DNA of 64,000 nt from UBA2336 sp031395485 (GCA_031395485.1 JANNUS010000017.1:1-64000), one strand, 5' to 3'. Positions 16,451 to 26,543 are shown, numbered from the stretch's first letter. Notes: generated from the sequence alone by a model not told the origin. Numbers and translations: made by a program.

Positions 16451-17119
16451 TTAGTTCATTGAAACTTCAATGGGTAGTTCCTGTATTTGCCAATCAGGGA
16501 AACCCTCTTCGAGCCGCGTTGCCTTATAACCGGCTTTTATAAGAATGGCAACGGCTTCATCAGCAAAGACGCAGAACGGTCCACGACAATACGCAACGAT
16601 CTCTGTGCGCTTGGGAAGTTCTTTCAGTCGTTTGGATAATTGATCTATCGGAATGGAAATTGCATTCGCGATATGGCCCTTCTTGAATTCTGATTCAGGA
16701 CGAACATCCAGAATCGTTACTTTACCTAACTCTATTTTCTGAATCAGGTCATCAATCGTGACAGATTCAAAATCAAATTTTGATTTCCTGAAATCCTTTA
16801 CCAGTTTTTCGATGGTTGCGATTCGCTCAACACCTAACTCCCGGAGTGCTTTCCATGCTTTAAATACGTTACTGTTCGCTAGCCGGTAATAGATAAAATT
16901 TCCCTGACGATTAATATCAACAAGTTGAGCCGTTTTCAATACTTGTAAATGTTGTGAGGCATTAGCAATGGAAAGATGGGTTTGCTCCGCTATCTGTTCT
17001 ACGGAAAACTTACCTTGTGCAAGCAGTTCAATAATCTCCAAGCGGTGTGGGTTAGCCATGGACTTAGTGATTGTAGCCAGTTCACCATACACTTTATCTT
17101 TGAATTCTCTCTTTGTCAT
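16451..17119 (-). CDS. ArsR-family repressor fused to a rhodanese domain
   Basis: A 222-residue two-domain regulator. Residues 10-100 are an ArsR/SmtB winged helix (SMANPHRLEIIELLA, recognition helix SIANASQHLQVLK, wing GNFIYYRL). Residues 118-215 are a rhodanese domain with LDVRPESEFKKGHI and the active-site loop AYCRGPFCVF. The only cysteines in the whole protein are Cys178 and Cys183 in that loop, so any thiol, persulfide or metal sensing must act there. ArsR-rhodanese fusions are known in many bacteria as sulfur- or metal-responsive repressors. It lies between the CxxCH gene and the MFS gene. The inverted repeat upstream of the operon is the likely operator. Confidence 0.88.
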   Translation of the reverse strand: MTKREFKDKVYGELATITKSMANPHRLEIIELLAQGKFSVEQIAEQTHLSIANASQHLQVLKTAQLVDINRQGNFIYYRLANSNVFKAWKALRELGVERIATIEKLVKDFRKSKFDFESVTIDDLIQKIELGKVTILDVRPESEFKKGHIANAISIPIDQLSKRLKELPKRTEIVAYCRGPFCVFADEAVAILIKAGYKATRLEEGFPDWQIQELPIEVSMN

Positions 17120-17152
17120 AACTTTTTAAGCGCTCGTTGATTGCCGAATATT

Positions 17153-17827
17153 TTAGTGCACTTTTAATTTTACTTTTCTTTCAAAGTAATTTCCTGTCAT
17201 CCCTGCCTGCGCATTACCCTTCACAGACTCACCTCTCGTAAGCATCACTTGCAAACTGATTTCAGCATCCTTTGCATTCACCATTGGCTGGATAGTCATC
17301 GGTAAACTTGTAATGTGGGTATCTTCATAACCCGCCAAGTTATCACCAACAAGTCGGCAGGACATTGGTAAATTCACTTCCCAATCAGGTGCGAATTTTG
17401 AAAGTGAGCTTGTTCCGATGGTGGAAGGATCAATGTATAACCATGCATTTCTGAAAGGGACAGGAATTGAACTATTATTCTTACTACCTACTATTGTTAA
17501 AACAGTTTTGGGTTCGCCCCTTTTTGCCTCAATCAAAAAAGTACCATCACTCTGCTTAAGAGAAGCTCTTGTGTCTTTATCAAGAATATCGATGATCGTG
17601 TTTTTATCATCTTTCCATGGGCCATTATTAGAATGACAGCTAATACAATTTTTGGAATCAGATAGTATCCCAACGCCAGGCGGATATGCATACGCACTCT
17701 TGATAAGGGAGGGTTTGTTTTGCATTTCACTAAACTCAGGATGATACGTAGCATCCTGATCGGTAAAGGTGTTTACCACAATTATGGCTAATACACTAAA
17801 AGACAGGATGAGGGTTTTTAGTTTCAT
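17153..17827 (-). CDS. Exported single-heme CxxCH protein
   Basis: A 224-residue protein with an N-terminal signal peptide or anchor (LILSFSVLAIIVVNTF). One heme-c attachment motif CISCH follows (Cys61, Cys64, His65; NCISCHSNNGPW). The remaining 150 residues are a beta-rich domain without further Cys pairs except one Cys near residue 155. I do not recognise the beta domain. It is the first gene of an operon with the ArsR-rhodanese regulator (33-nt gap) and the MFS transporter. A role as periplasmic electron acceptor or sulfur/thiol oxidase subunit is speculation. Heme attachment is inferred from the motif. Confidence 0.72.
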   Translation of the reverse strand: MKLKTLILSFSVLAIIVVNTFTDQDATYHPEFSEMQNKPSLIKSAYAYPPGVGILSDSKNCISCHSNNGPWKDDKNTIIDILDKDTRASLKQSDGTFLIEAKRGEPKTVLTIVGSKNNSSIPVPFRNAWLYIDPSTIGTSSLSKFAPDWEVNLPMSCRLVGDNLAGYEDTHITSLPMTIQPMVNAKDAEISLQVMLTRGESVKGNAQAGMTGNYFERKVKLKVH

Positions 17828-17886
17828 AGGCTTACTTTTTAGTTTTTTGTTTTATAGGATATCAACTACAAAGAAAGCCGGATAGT

Positions 17887-17920
17887 TCAATCTATTCAAT
17901 ATATTTGTTGAATAGATTGA
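17887..17920 (-). promoter_or_regulatory. Perfect 13-bp inverted repeat, likely ArsR-rhodanese operator
   Basis: TCAATCTATTCAA (17887-17899), an 8-nt spacer, then TTGAATAGATTGA (17908-17920). It lies 60 bases upstream of the CxxCH gene. Read on the minus strand, its inner TTG is 21 nt before TTTCTTTG, a plausible -33/-7 pair, so a bound repressor would cover the -33 box. Size and symmetry suit a dimeric ArsR protein. Confidence 0.65.
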
Positions 17921-18000
17921 AGGGTTTTTAAAACCTATATTTTATGGCTCTATTCTGCATTAGAGACCATTCAATCCTTACCACACTAAATTTTGAATAG

Positions 18001-20820
18001 TTACCGGTAACAAATATTCTGGTACGGGCAGTATCGGCAGGTTTCTACTATCGGGGTCTGATCAAATTTTTCTTCCGGATTAAATAATTCTTCCATCAAT
18101 GCCGTTAAGTGTAATTCAAATTCGGGTAGCAGTGGAGTAACATCCGTTATATATTCCTTTCCCATTTTAAAACCAAATTGAAATGTGTCGTCAAATACAT
18201 TCAACCGGTTAATAAGGCCAGGCACAAGCTTTATTGAATCACTCTTACTGCTGTGTTTGTACAACAAGGCATATAAAATAGTTTGAAATGCCGCCTTGTT
18301 GCGATTCTTTTCACGAATAAATAAAGAGGCGATATCATCAAAATCCAATTTATCTCTTCCGGTTTTGTAATCAATGATGCGAACATAATTTTCTTTACTA
18401 TCTACTCGATCTATTTTTCCGCCAATGACGGCATACCCCGGGGGCTGATTAATTTTGATACGATAAAGCATACCCTCATATTCGATAGCTTCCAACGTAA
18501 AAGGTGCATAATCTTTATCGAATGAAAGAATACGTATTGCAAAACGCTTCACAACTTCACGCACGATCAGTCGCTGGCCTTCAAACTGCACTTCCTTTCC
18601 AGGTTCCAGATGATATTGCTTTATAAACACCTCCTCTAGTATCTGATCAATGTCCTTTTCAGCCCGATCAAAATCAGCTACCGTGATGGACTTACTGTTT
18701 TTCCTTTCCCGCAGGCGTTTATAAAAAAATTCCATTGTATCGTGCAAGAAATTCCCCATAACGCGGGCATCTATATCTTCTTCCACTTCTTTTGGCTCTT
18801 TTATTTTTGCAACATGTTTAAAATAAAACTGCAGACTACATTCGATATACGAATTCAGGGCAGATGGAGAAATGCCCTTAAAATACTTATTGCCCTCGCT
18901 AAGGCTAATCAACGTATCTAAAATATTTTTATCCTTAGAAATTGAAATTGGTTTTATCGCTAACGGCTGAATTGGATTATGTAAAACAACACGCTCCGGC
19001 TTATGCCCACTTTCAAATAGTATCTGTTGCAGATACCGGCTCATCTCACCTTGCCCCAATACATCTGTTTCGGAATTATAGAATAAAAAAACATTTTCAG
19101 CGCGCTGCAACACACGATAAAAAAGATATGCATAAATCGCGTCCTGATGTTCTACGGTTGGTAATTTATAAGCCCTTCGAATATTGTATGGAATATACGA
19201 GCCCTTGCTGCTATTCGAAGGTAATGCGCCTTCATTGAGTGAGAGGATAAACACATTTTTAAAATCCAGATTACGTGTTTCAAGTACTCCCATAATTTGC
19301 AAGCCTTTCAAGGGCTCACCGGTAAACGGTATTTTTTGAGACTTTACCAACTGCCGAAACAACCGAAGGAAAGCTTTTAGGTTACTATATTCATTGCCTA
19401 GCACATCTTCCATTCGATTCAGGAATTTTAGAAAGTAAAGGGCGTACTCTTTATCAAGGGCATCAATATTTTCATTCGATAGGATTAGCTGAATCACTTG
19501 TCGTAAATAATCGAGAATACTATGCTCGGCAACCTCACAAAAAATTTGTTTATGCAACACATGATCGCTACGCAACATATTGCCCTCCACGAATACCATA
19601 TTGCCTTGCAGAATATGCTTGCGCTTATCATTTGCGGCAGCAGGACTAGCGGCTACAACATAGGAGTGACCGATCAGACCTAACACCTGTCGATGATTAT
19701 AGGTATCTCCCTTTCGGTGTGTTTGCAACTCAACCAATAATTCGATGAGGTTAAACATGGGTGCATTGCTGATTGGGTACCCCATCGTTACATTGAGTGT
19801 TGCTACTTCTGCCGGAATTCCATGCAACACCGGCAACATAAGTCTTTCATCAGGCAATACAATCAACGTCTCTTCTGGTTTTATTCCCTTCGTTAACTCA
19901 TCCTGCAATAACTGGCTCATCAATTTAGCCTGCCCAACGGGTTGTGCAGCACCAAATACTTTTACCGATTTAGGATTAAGAAAGTTAGCAGGAACATCTG
20001 CGGAGAAAGTCTTACCCAATATCGGATGATTTTGATATTGCCTGAAAAACTCACCGGCCTCCTGTGTTTTATTACTGAAATAGTATTCATCAACATCCCA
20101 GTAAACGGCCGCATTACAATGATCTACAAACCAAGAAATTATATTTTCTTCGGTCATGGTAAGCGCATTAAAGCCAACGAAACATATCGACAACGTGCCA
20201 GGCGTTAGTTCTCCATTCATTAATTTCTCTGCCACTTCACGGTGCAACATACCTTCATAGGCAAGCCCTTTCTGAAGAAGTTGTTTTTTAAAAAGGCGAT
20301 GGACTTCTGGTAGTTGTTTCCAAACCTGAAGAAATTTTTCTTTGTTCTTGCCTGATTTCTCATCAAAGTTCCCCCAGAAACTTCGTAAAAATTCTAATTG
20401 TTCTTCTGTAAGAAAATCAAAACTTGAATCAAGCTCTTTCTGATTGCTGAGATCTTTGAACAAAAGCTCAGCATCTACCATATACTTATCTGCTTCATCA
20501 AAATCGCGCACGAGCATATCACCCCAGAAGTAGAACTGGTCAAAAGGCTCCTGCTGTGAGCCCTTAAGAATCTCGTAGTAAGATTTATATAAGCGATGAA
20601 CCAGCTCTAACGTATCAGGTACTTTTAGCGTTGAAAACCCTGCTATAAATTCTTCAATGGTAATTAGCGCAGGCGCAAACGTTGGCTTGTCAAGTAATTG
20701 TGCCAGGTATTTTCTAAAATACAATGCTGCCCTTCGGTTCGGGAATACAAGTGTAATGGTATCTAGTTGCCGATGCTCCTTGCAAAGTTTTTCAGCCAAC
20801 GTGTGTAGAAATGGTTTCAC
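18001..20820 (-). CDS. addB: AddB-like helicase/nuclease subunit, PD-(D/E)XK nuclease with Fe-S cysteines
   Basis: The 939-residue protein is the second subunit of an AddAB/RecBCD-type double-strand-break resection complex. The N-terminal two thirds resemble an inactivated UvrD-like helicase fold. The C-terminal nuclease shows GGKIDRVD and RIIDYKTGRDK. Cysteines fit the Fe-S staple of AddB: one near residue 660 (NSYIECSLQF), then CRYCPYQNIC at the C-terminus. It starts with GTG, 15 nt after addA, so they form an operon. The symbol is assigned by architecture and pairing. Confidence 0.85.
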   Translation of the reverse strand: MKPFLHTLAEKLCKEHRQLDTITLVFPNRRAALYFRKYLAQLLDKPTFAPALITIEEFIAGFSTLKVPDTLELVHRLYKSYYEILKGSQQEPFDQFYFWGDMLVRDFDEADKYMVDAELLFKDLSNQKELDSSFDFLTEEQLEFLRSFWGNFDEKSGKNKEKFLQVWKQLPEVHRLFKKQLLQKGLAYEGMLHREVAEKLMNGELTPGTLSICFVGFNALTMTEENIISWFVDHCNAAVYWDVDEYYFSNKTQEAGEFFRQYQNHPILGKTFSADVPANFLNPKSVKVFGAAQPVGQAKLMSQLLQDELTKGIKPEETLIVLPDERLMLPVLHGIPAEVATLNVTMGYPISNAPMFNLIELLVELQTHRKGDTYNHRQVLGLIGHSYVVAASPAAANDKRKHILQGNMVFVEGNMLRSDHVLHKQIFCEVAEHSILDYLRQVIQLILSNENIDALDKEYALYFLKFLNRMEDVLGNEYSNLKAFLRLFRQLVKSQKIPFTGEPLKGLQIMGVLETRNLDFKNVFILSLNEGALPSNSSKGSYIPYNIRRAYKLPTVEHQDAIYAYLFYRVLQRAENVFLFYNSETDVLGQGEMSRYLQQILFESGHKPERVVLHNPIQPLAIKPISISKDKNILDTLISLSEGNKYFKGISPSALNSYIECSLQFYFKHVAKIKEPKEVEEDIDARVMGNFLHDTMEFFYKRLRERKNSKSITVADFDRAEKDIDQILEEVFIKQYHLEPGKEVQFEGQRLIVREVVKRFAIRILSFDKDYAPFTLEAIEYEGMLYRIKINQPPGYAVIGGKIDRVDSKENYVRIIDYKTGRDKLDFDDIASLFIREKNRNKAAFQTILYALLYKHSSKSDSIKLVPGLINRLNVFDDTFQFGFKMGKEYITDVTPLLPEFELHLTALMEELFNPEEKFDQTPIVETCRYCPYQNICYR

Positions 20821-20835
20821 TTTTAAAATCTCTGT

Positions 20836-23800
20836 TTAAAATTCCAATCCTAATTGATCCTTACTTGCCTTTTGCTTCGATGGCCGTGCTGCAAGCCCTG
20901 CTACATTAATGACTTCCATATCTCTTAGATATAGAACATAACCCTCCACCACTGTAAAATTCATTTGCTGAAGAATGCTCACATAATCCAATACCTGGCG
21001 TTGATCGCGTTTATTTCGATCACCGGTTTTAAAATCAACCACAATAGCTTTCTTGTCATTTACCATGAGTCGATCAATGCGGCTTTCTTCACCGCCCGGT
21101 AATAGGATAGGCACTTCGGTTCGAACGTCCCAGGCATTAGAAAACCAATCGGTGATTTGAGGTTGACTTAAAAGTGAATCGAGTTGGTTTAGGAGCGGTT
21201 CTTTTTCTGATTCCAGAATTAAACCTTCAGCTACAATCAAATCCAAGACCCCCGAAATCTCACTAGCATAGCGAATTCTGGAGAGGACAGTGTGCATGTG
21301 GAGACCATACAAAATCTTCTCCTGACTTACATTTTCTGGTTTATCAAAAAATGAAGCAGCGGATCGCTTAATAATAAGCTTATCGCGCCAACGCGCAGCG
21401 GGGTAATTCTTTAACTGAATTGATAATGGCTTCTCTTTTCGCTCATCCGGTGAAGCGGCTAGTTCACCAATCTTCCACTGCAGGGCATTTATATTCCAAT
21501 GCTTTTGTAACTCCAGGTCAGCGGTAATGCTGTCAAAAATAAGCTTAGCAACAGTTTCCTTTTTGCCCGGGAAAGGAGCTGAGATAAAAAGCCCTTGTTC
21601 AGCTCGTGTAAATGCGACATACAATAAATTCAAGTTATCGAGATACGTTCTGATAAACTCTTCTTCATAGTATTTGTTAAAATAACTTTCCTTCAAACTG
21701 CTGGAGTATTTGATTGGCAAATATCCGGCTTGTTGAAAAGGAATCTTCTCAGATTTTACCCATAATAGTTGATCCCTAAAATTATCGTGATCCAAATCCC
21801 ATGCGCAAAAAGGAATAAGAACATATTTAAATTGGAGTCCCTTTGATTTATGAATCGTAACAATCTGAGCAGCATTTACTTCACCTGATACTTGCAACGA
21901 CTTTTTATGTTTATTGTCATCCCACCATTCGAGGAAAGCACCCAAGTCGTTTCGTTCACGACTGTAGAAATCCAGAACAACGTCTTGAAATGCTTGCAAG
22001 TAGGCCAACTCGCCAACCTCCTCTCCTATTTTAAAAATTTCAATAAGTGTTTCCGTCAATTCGAATAGCGGCAATTTTTTTAACCATGATTTTGATTTTG
22101 AAAAATCAGGTGGAAGATTACTTTCAAAAAATACCTGATTGGCAACCGTAAACACTTCCGTAAGTTCCCGATTAGGGACTTTCAAACGAGCAAATTCATA
22201 ACTTAGCTGCGCTCGCGCGATTGAATCCTCCGGGTTTTGTAAATAACGCATGGCCCCCAAGAGTACGTTCACCGAAGCTGCCCCATCTAAGCGCAGTGAT
22301 TCATTTGATATCACATCATAGTGACAATTTGGATTTGCTTTGTCAGAGTTTTTATAATTGAGAAGATAGGCAGCAACTTTCTGGCCTTCATCATTTTTTC
22401 GAACCAGAATAGCGATCTCACTTAATTTTACTCCCAATAATTGTAATTGCTCCAGTTGCAGGGGGACTTGTTCCAACGCCAACTGTTTCCAGCTATCCTC
22501 TTTCTTCTCCTCTTTAATAAACTGCACCTGAACAAATCCCTCTTCTTTCTTCACCCCTTTCTGGGCCACATCTTTAAAAGCATCCGTTGGTAAGGCTCCA
22601 TTGGTTTTCTGTGCCACGAGTGATGCAGCGGTTTTAAACAACATGTTGTTGAAATCAACAATGCGTGAGGCACTTCTATAATTTATTCCCAGCTCGACTA
22701 CATCAACACGTTCTTTACCAATCTGTCGCTCTACTTCCTGCTGAAGCAAATTCAAATCGCCACCACGCCAACGATACACCGCCTGTTTTACATCGCCTAC
22801 CACGATACTTCTATTGCCTTGATCCAGGCTATTCGTTAGCAACGGTAAAAAATTCTTCCATTGGTACCCGGACGTATCCTGAAATTCATCGATAAGAAAA
22901 TTTTTGTAAAACGAGCCCACCTTCTCATAGATAAAAGGCGTATCACTATCCTGAATCACGCCATTCAAAAATTTGGGTGCATCGGCCAGCAACATGAGGT
23001 TGTTTTGTTCTTTGTAATCTTTCAGTTTGCGCGATATATCGGCAATGAGGCCGAAGGAATAGAAATTATTAAGTGTTAACTCGGCAGAAAGACTCTTTGT
23101 ATACTGATCGTCCCAAAACGAATTTATCTCCTTCAAAATTGGTAACAGTTTGCTTTCGGCTAGCTGAAGGATCAAGTTTTTATGCGCAGTATCCTTATCA
23201 GGCCAATTAATAGCTTTCAGATAATCGCCTGTCGGACGTTTGCCTTTTTCCTTTTCATCAAAGTCACTAACTTTTTTTACACTGGAGGCCTTTCTAAAAT
23301 AATTGTAAACTCCGCCTGCATACTTAAAATCATCGGCCGCTAAATTATTTTTATGTATTATCGCTAAAGCTTCCTTTGCTCTCCCGGAAATGAATCTTGT
23401 AAAACCAACTCTAATCTCAGAAAGATCATTTTTAAGTTTCTTGAAAAAATTATGATCATTTGTCTCGCTGATCAAATCATCTTCAATCGTTTTAAACTCC
23501 TCTCTGAAAATTTGTTCGGCAAACTCTTTCAAGTTTTGGCGTACATCCCAGGCACGTTCGTTTTCAAGATTTTCTTTAGCGAACTCAACTACCCAATCCG
23601 TTAACTCTTTGTTACTGCCCAACTCATCAATCAACTCATCAATCACTTCTTCCAAAACCAGATCTTGATCTATTTCTAACCGGTAGTCACCCATCAACCC
23701 AGCTTCACGGGTAAACGATCGAATTATTTTCTGAAAGAAAGCATCGATTGTAGAGATAGAAAACTGACTGTAGTTGTGAAGTATTTCCTGCTGTATTGCC

Positions 23801-24072
23801 TTGCAGCGCTCCTGGAAATTAGTGCCATTCAGATTGAGTTCTTTTTTCAATTCATCGCCCAACTCATCACTTTCTCCATTTGCAAAACGGTTCAGATAAT
23901 CTAGAATGCGATCCTTCATTTCCTGTGTACTCTTATTCGTAAAAGTCACCGCGAGGATATGCCGGAAATAGTATCCCCGATGCAAAAGGGCTAATTTCAG
24001 ATATTCCTTGGCGAGCGTACGGGTTTTACCTGAGCCGGCTGAAGAACGATATATGGAAAATGGTTTGGTCAA
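20836..24072 (-). CDS. addA: AddA-like UvrD-family helicase/nuclease
   Basis: The 1078-residue protein carries all SF1 helicase motifs: Walker A SSAGSGKTRTLA (residues 8-19), LIDEFQDTS, GDVKQAVYRWRGGD, TIHKSKGLQF and VAFTRAEQGL. A RecB-type nuclease follows near residue 1015, with SRIDRLMVNDKKAIVVDFKTG. It partners AddB in RecA-dependent break repair. The start is TTG at 24072. Walker A begins only a few residues later and no ATG or GTG exists in frame upstream before a stop, so this unusual start is well supported. TAGTTCG lies three bases before it, resembling the -7 element. Confidence 0.9.
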   Translation of the reverse strand: MTKPFSIYRSSAGSGKTRTLAKEYLKLALLHRGYYFRHILAVTFTNKSTQEMKDRILDYLNRFANGESDELGDELKKELNLNGTNFQERCKAIQQEILHNYSQFSISTIDAFFQKIIRSFTREAGLMGDYRLEIDQDLVLEEVIDELIDELGSNKELTDWVVEFAKENLENERAWDVRQNLKEFAEQIFREEFKTIEDDLISETNDHNFFKKLKNDLSEIRVGFTRFISGRAKEALAIIHKNNLAADDFKYAGGVYNYFRKASSVKKVSDFDEKEKGKRPTGDYLKAINWPDKDTAHKNLILQLAESKLLPILKEINSFWDDQYTKSLSAELTLNNFYSFGLIADISRKLKDYKEQNNLMLLADAPKFLNGVIQDSDTPFIYEKVGSFYKNFLIDEFQDTSGYQWKNFLPLLTNSLDQGNRSIVVGDVKQAVYRWRGGDLNLLQQEVERQIGKERVDVVELGINYRSASRIVDFNNMLFKTAASLVAQKTNGALPTDAFKDVAQKGVKKEEGFVQVQFIKEEKKEDSWKQLALEQVPLQLEQLQLLGVKLSEIAILVRKNDEGQKVAAYLLNYKNSDKANPNCHYDVISNESLRLDGAASVNVLLGAMRYLQNPEDSIARAQLSYEFARLKVPNRELTEVFTVANQVFFESNLPPDFSKSKSWLKKLPLFELTETLIEIFKIGEEVGELAYLQAFQDVVLDFYSRERNDLGAFLEWWDDNKHKKSLQVSGEVNAAQIVTIHKSKGLQFKYVLIPFCAWDLDHDNFRDQLLWVKSEKIPFQQAGYLPIKYSSSLKESYFNKYYEEEFIRTYLDNLNLLYVAFTRAEQGLFISAPFPGKKETVAKLIFDSITADLELQKHWNINALQWKIGELAASPDERKEKPLSIQLKNYPAARWRDKLIIKRSAASFFDKPENVSQEKILYGLHMHTVLSRIRYASEISGVLDLIVAEGLILESEKEPLLNQLDSLLSQPQITDWFSNAWDVRTEVPILLPGGEESRIDRLMVNDKKAIVVDFKTGDRNKRDQRQVLDYVSILQQMNFTVVEGYVLYLRDMEVINVAGLAARPSKQKASKDQLGLEF

Positions 24073-24263
24073 TGTCGAACTACGATTTTGTTTGATTTGC
24101 GAGAATTTTAAGATCGTGTTTTTACCCGCAACAAGTATATTGAACTATTATGACAATTGATGTCATGCCTGATGGTTTGTTCGAATCAACTGGAGGAGAT
24201 CATAATCATACAAATCATGGCTCAGAAAGATAATTTTCATTAAATTGAAAGAATAACGTGTTT

Positions 24264-26543
24264 ATGTTCCGTAGATTTTACCACTTTCTTGTTGCGTTGC
24301 GCTATTCGTTCCCCATCCAGTTGCTACTCAACAACTTCAGACGCAACCATATACTCTTGTTATGCTGGATCATTCTTTTCGCCATGATTACCGGGGGTTT
24401 TGGCAAATATCTGGGCATCCCTTATCTCTTCCTCGACCCCGAGTACCTCAACAAAGTAAACTTCACAAGCTTTTTTATTATCGGGCTTACTACGGCAGGG
24501 TTTAGTGCCGCGTACCAAATTACGTGTTACATCACGGACGGCCACCGATTCTCCTTTGTGGGCACGCTATCAAAGCCTTTTACAAAATTCTGGATCAACA
24601 ACAGCATTATACCCTTGACCTTTTTGAGCCTATACATTTTTCAAATCATTCGATTTCAAACAAACAATCAATATACTACTGGAAGTAAACTAGTGTGGAA
24701 CCTAACGGGCATGCTCATAGGGTATGCCATAATGACGTTGACCTTCTTCGTTTACTTTTGGATCACTAACAAAGATATTTTTAAATATGTGGTGTGTCGT
24801 ATCGATGAAAAGATAAAACAAAAAGTTTTGGTAACCCGAGCTAGCGCCATGAAAAAACTGGATATCGTTCGAAAAAAACAAGTGAGGGTTGATTACTACA
24901 TTGATAATTATCGAGTTAAAAAAGTAGAAGACACAAACTTTTATGACAAAGCCGCCATCTTGCAAGTATTCGATCAAAATCATTTTAACCTTGTCATTAT
25001 TGAATTATTCATTTTCGGCCTGGTAATGCTCCTTGGTATTTTCAAAGACTATCCGTCCTTTCAGTTACCCGCAGCAGCCAGTGTTATGATCTTCCTCACC
25101 ATTTTTGTTATGCTATCGGGTGCATTCTCATATTGGTTTGGCGGATGGTCGGCAACCACCGCGTTGGGTATATTTTTACTTCTAAATTTTTTAGTTGGCG
25201 AAAACTATTTTTCAAAAAAATATGAAGCATTCGGGCTCGATTATCAGCAGCCACCCGCTGAATATTCGGTAGCATCCTTAAAAATACTAAATGATAGCAG
25301 CCAGCTTAAAAAAGACCGCGATACAACGATGGTCATGCTTAAAAACTGGAGAAAGAAATTTCCTGCTGATCAAAAACCAAAAATGGTTTTTTTATGTGTT
25401 AGTGGGGGGGGGAAACGCGCAGCACTTTGGGCACTGAACACATTGCAAACCGCGGATAGCCTAACAGAAGGAAAGTTGATGGAAAACAGTATCCTCATCA
25501 CGGGAGCCTCAGGCGGATTGATTGGCGCAAGTTATTTTAGAGAACTAAAACTTCGGGAGAAACTCGGGGAAAAAATAAACCCTTATGCAAACAGCCATCG
25601 CGATAGAATTTCGACAGATAATTTAAATCCTTTGATTTTTAGTTTACTGGCCAATGATCTCTTTGTTGGCTTTACAAAATTTGAATATGCGGGTAATTAT
25701 TATTTGCGCGACCGCAGTTACACATTCGAAGATCAGCTGAACCAGATCACTGAAAACCTAATGGATAAACCCATTCTTGCTTACAATGAGCCTGAAACGA
25801 ATGCGATTATTCCAATGATTATTCTAACGCCTACTATCGTTAACGATGGCCGTAAATTATATATCGCATCACGTCCTGTGTCATTTATGAATATTGATGT
25901 GCTTAATTTTCCAAACTACGCTTTCACGAAATATAGCGGAGTCGATTTTCACACTTTGTTTGCTGACCAAGGAGCAGAAAATATACGCTTTCTTTCTGCC
26001 CTTCGTATGAGCGCCACGTTTCCATACATAACACCAAATACTACATTACCCACAGAGCCACCGATTCAAATTATGGATGCTGGAATTTCTGATAATTTTG
26101 GATTGTCGGATGCGGTTCGATTCCAGTATGCATTTAAGGAATGGATACTTGAAAATACTTCGGGGGTTATTTTTGTGTCGATTCGAGATTCACCTAAACT
26201 TGGAACTATTTCAGCAAAAGGGGGTCAAAGTATAATTGATGACTTCACGCAGCCGATCAGTTCCGTATATAACAATTTCGAAAATTTTCAGGATATCAAC
26301 AGCGATCTTCAGATTAGTCTAATGAAAACATGGTTTAAAGGACCAATCGATCGAATTGATTTACAATATCAGACAGAGAATTATGTGCCCATTTTGCAAG
26401 AGATGGATAGCATCCGGCAAACCAGTGCGCGCGCTTCGCTTAGCTGGAGGTTAACTACGCGCGAAAAACATGGTGTCATTAGTAATATATTTTCTCCAAA
26501 CAATTTGGAGCAGATTAGTAAACTAAAACAGCTTTTAGAATAA
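24264..26543 (+). CDS. Patatin-like phospholipase with N-terminal membrane domain
   Basis: The roughly 760-residue protein has a multi-TM N-terminal part (about six helices to residue 320) followed by a patatin domain. The oxyanion loop reads CVSGGGKRAALWAL (about residue 380), the nucleophile motif TGASGG (Ser near 416) and the catalytic Asp motif MDAGISDNFG (near 604). Patatins hydrolyse acyl esters of lipids. The membrane domain would place the enzyme at the inner membrane, facing the cytoplasm. The ATG at 24264 is preferred to the GTG at 24258. The three Gly codons of the oxyanion loop are a G9 run (25404-25412). The histidine-kinase gene follows after 23 nt. Confidence 0.82.
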   Translation: MFRRFYHFLVALRYSFPIQLLLNNFRRNHILLLCWIILFAMITGGFGKYLGIPYLFLDPEYLNKVNFTSFFIIGLTTAGFSAAYQITCYITDGHRFSFVGTLSKPFTKFWINNSIIPLTFLSLYIFQIIRFQTNNQYTTGSKLVWNLTGMLIGYAIMTLTFFVYFWITNKDIFKYVVCRIDEKIKQKVLVTRASAMKKLDIVRKKQVRVDYYIDNYRVKKVEDTNFYDKAAILQVFDQNHFNLVIIELFIFGLVMLLGIFKDYPSFQLPAAASVMIFLTIFVMLSGAFSYWFGGWSATTALGIFLLLNFLVGENYFSKKYEAFGLDYQQPPAEYSVASLKILNDSSQLKKDRDTTMVMLKNWRKKFPADQKPKMVFLCVSGGGKRAALWALNTLQTADSLTEGKLMENSILITGASGGLIGASYFRELKLREKLGEKINPYANSHRDRISTDNLNPLIFSLLANDLFVGFTKFEYAGNYYLRDRSYTFEDQLNQITENLMDKPILAYNEPETNAIIPMIILTPTIVNDGRKLYIASRPVSFMNIDVLNFPNYAFTKYSGVDFHTLFADQGAENIRFLSALRMSATFPYITPNTTLPTEPPIQIMDAGISDNFGLSDAVRFQYAFKEWILENTSGVIFVSIRDSPKLGTISAKGGQSIIDDFTQPISSVYNNFENFQDINSDLQISLMKTWFKGPIDRIDLQYQTENYVPILQEMDSIRQTSARASLSWRLTTREKHGVISNIFSPNNLEQISKLKQLLE
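25404..25412 (+). repeat. G9 homopolymer in the patatin oxyanion loop
   Basis: Nine consecutive G encode the Gly-Gly-Gly of the SGGGKR motif as three GGG codons. Runs of this length are prone to slippage, and a gain or loss of one base would frameshift the enzyme just before its catalytic serine. Confidence 0.7.

Noticed and set aside
17900..17907. TATATTTG as a plus-strand -7 promoter
   Set aside because: It matches TAnnTTTG but is the spacer of the inverted repeat, and no plus-strand gene follows before the minus-strand addB gene.
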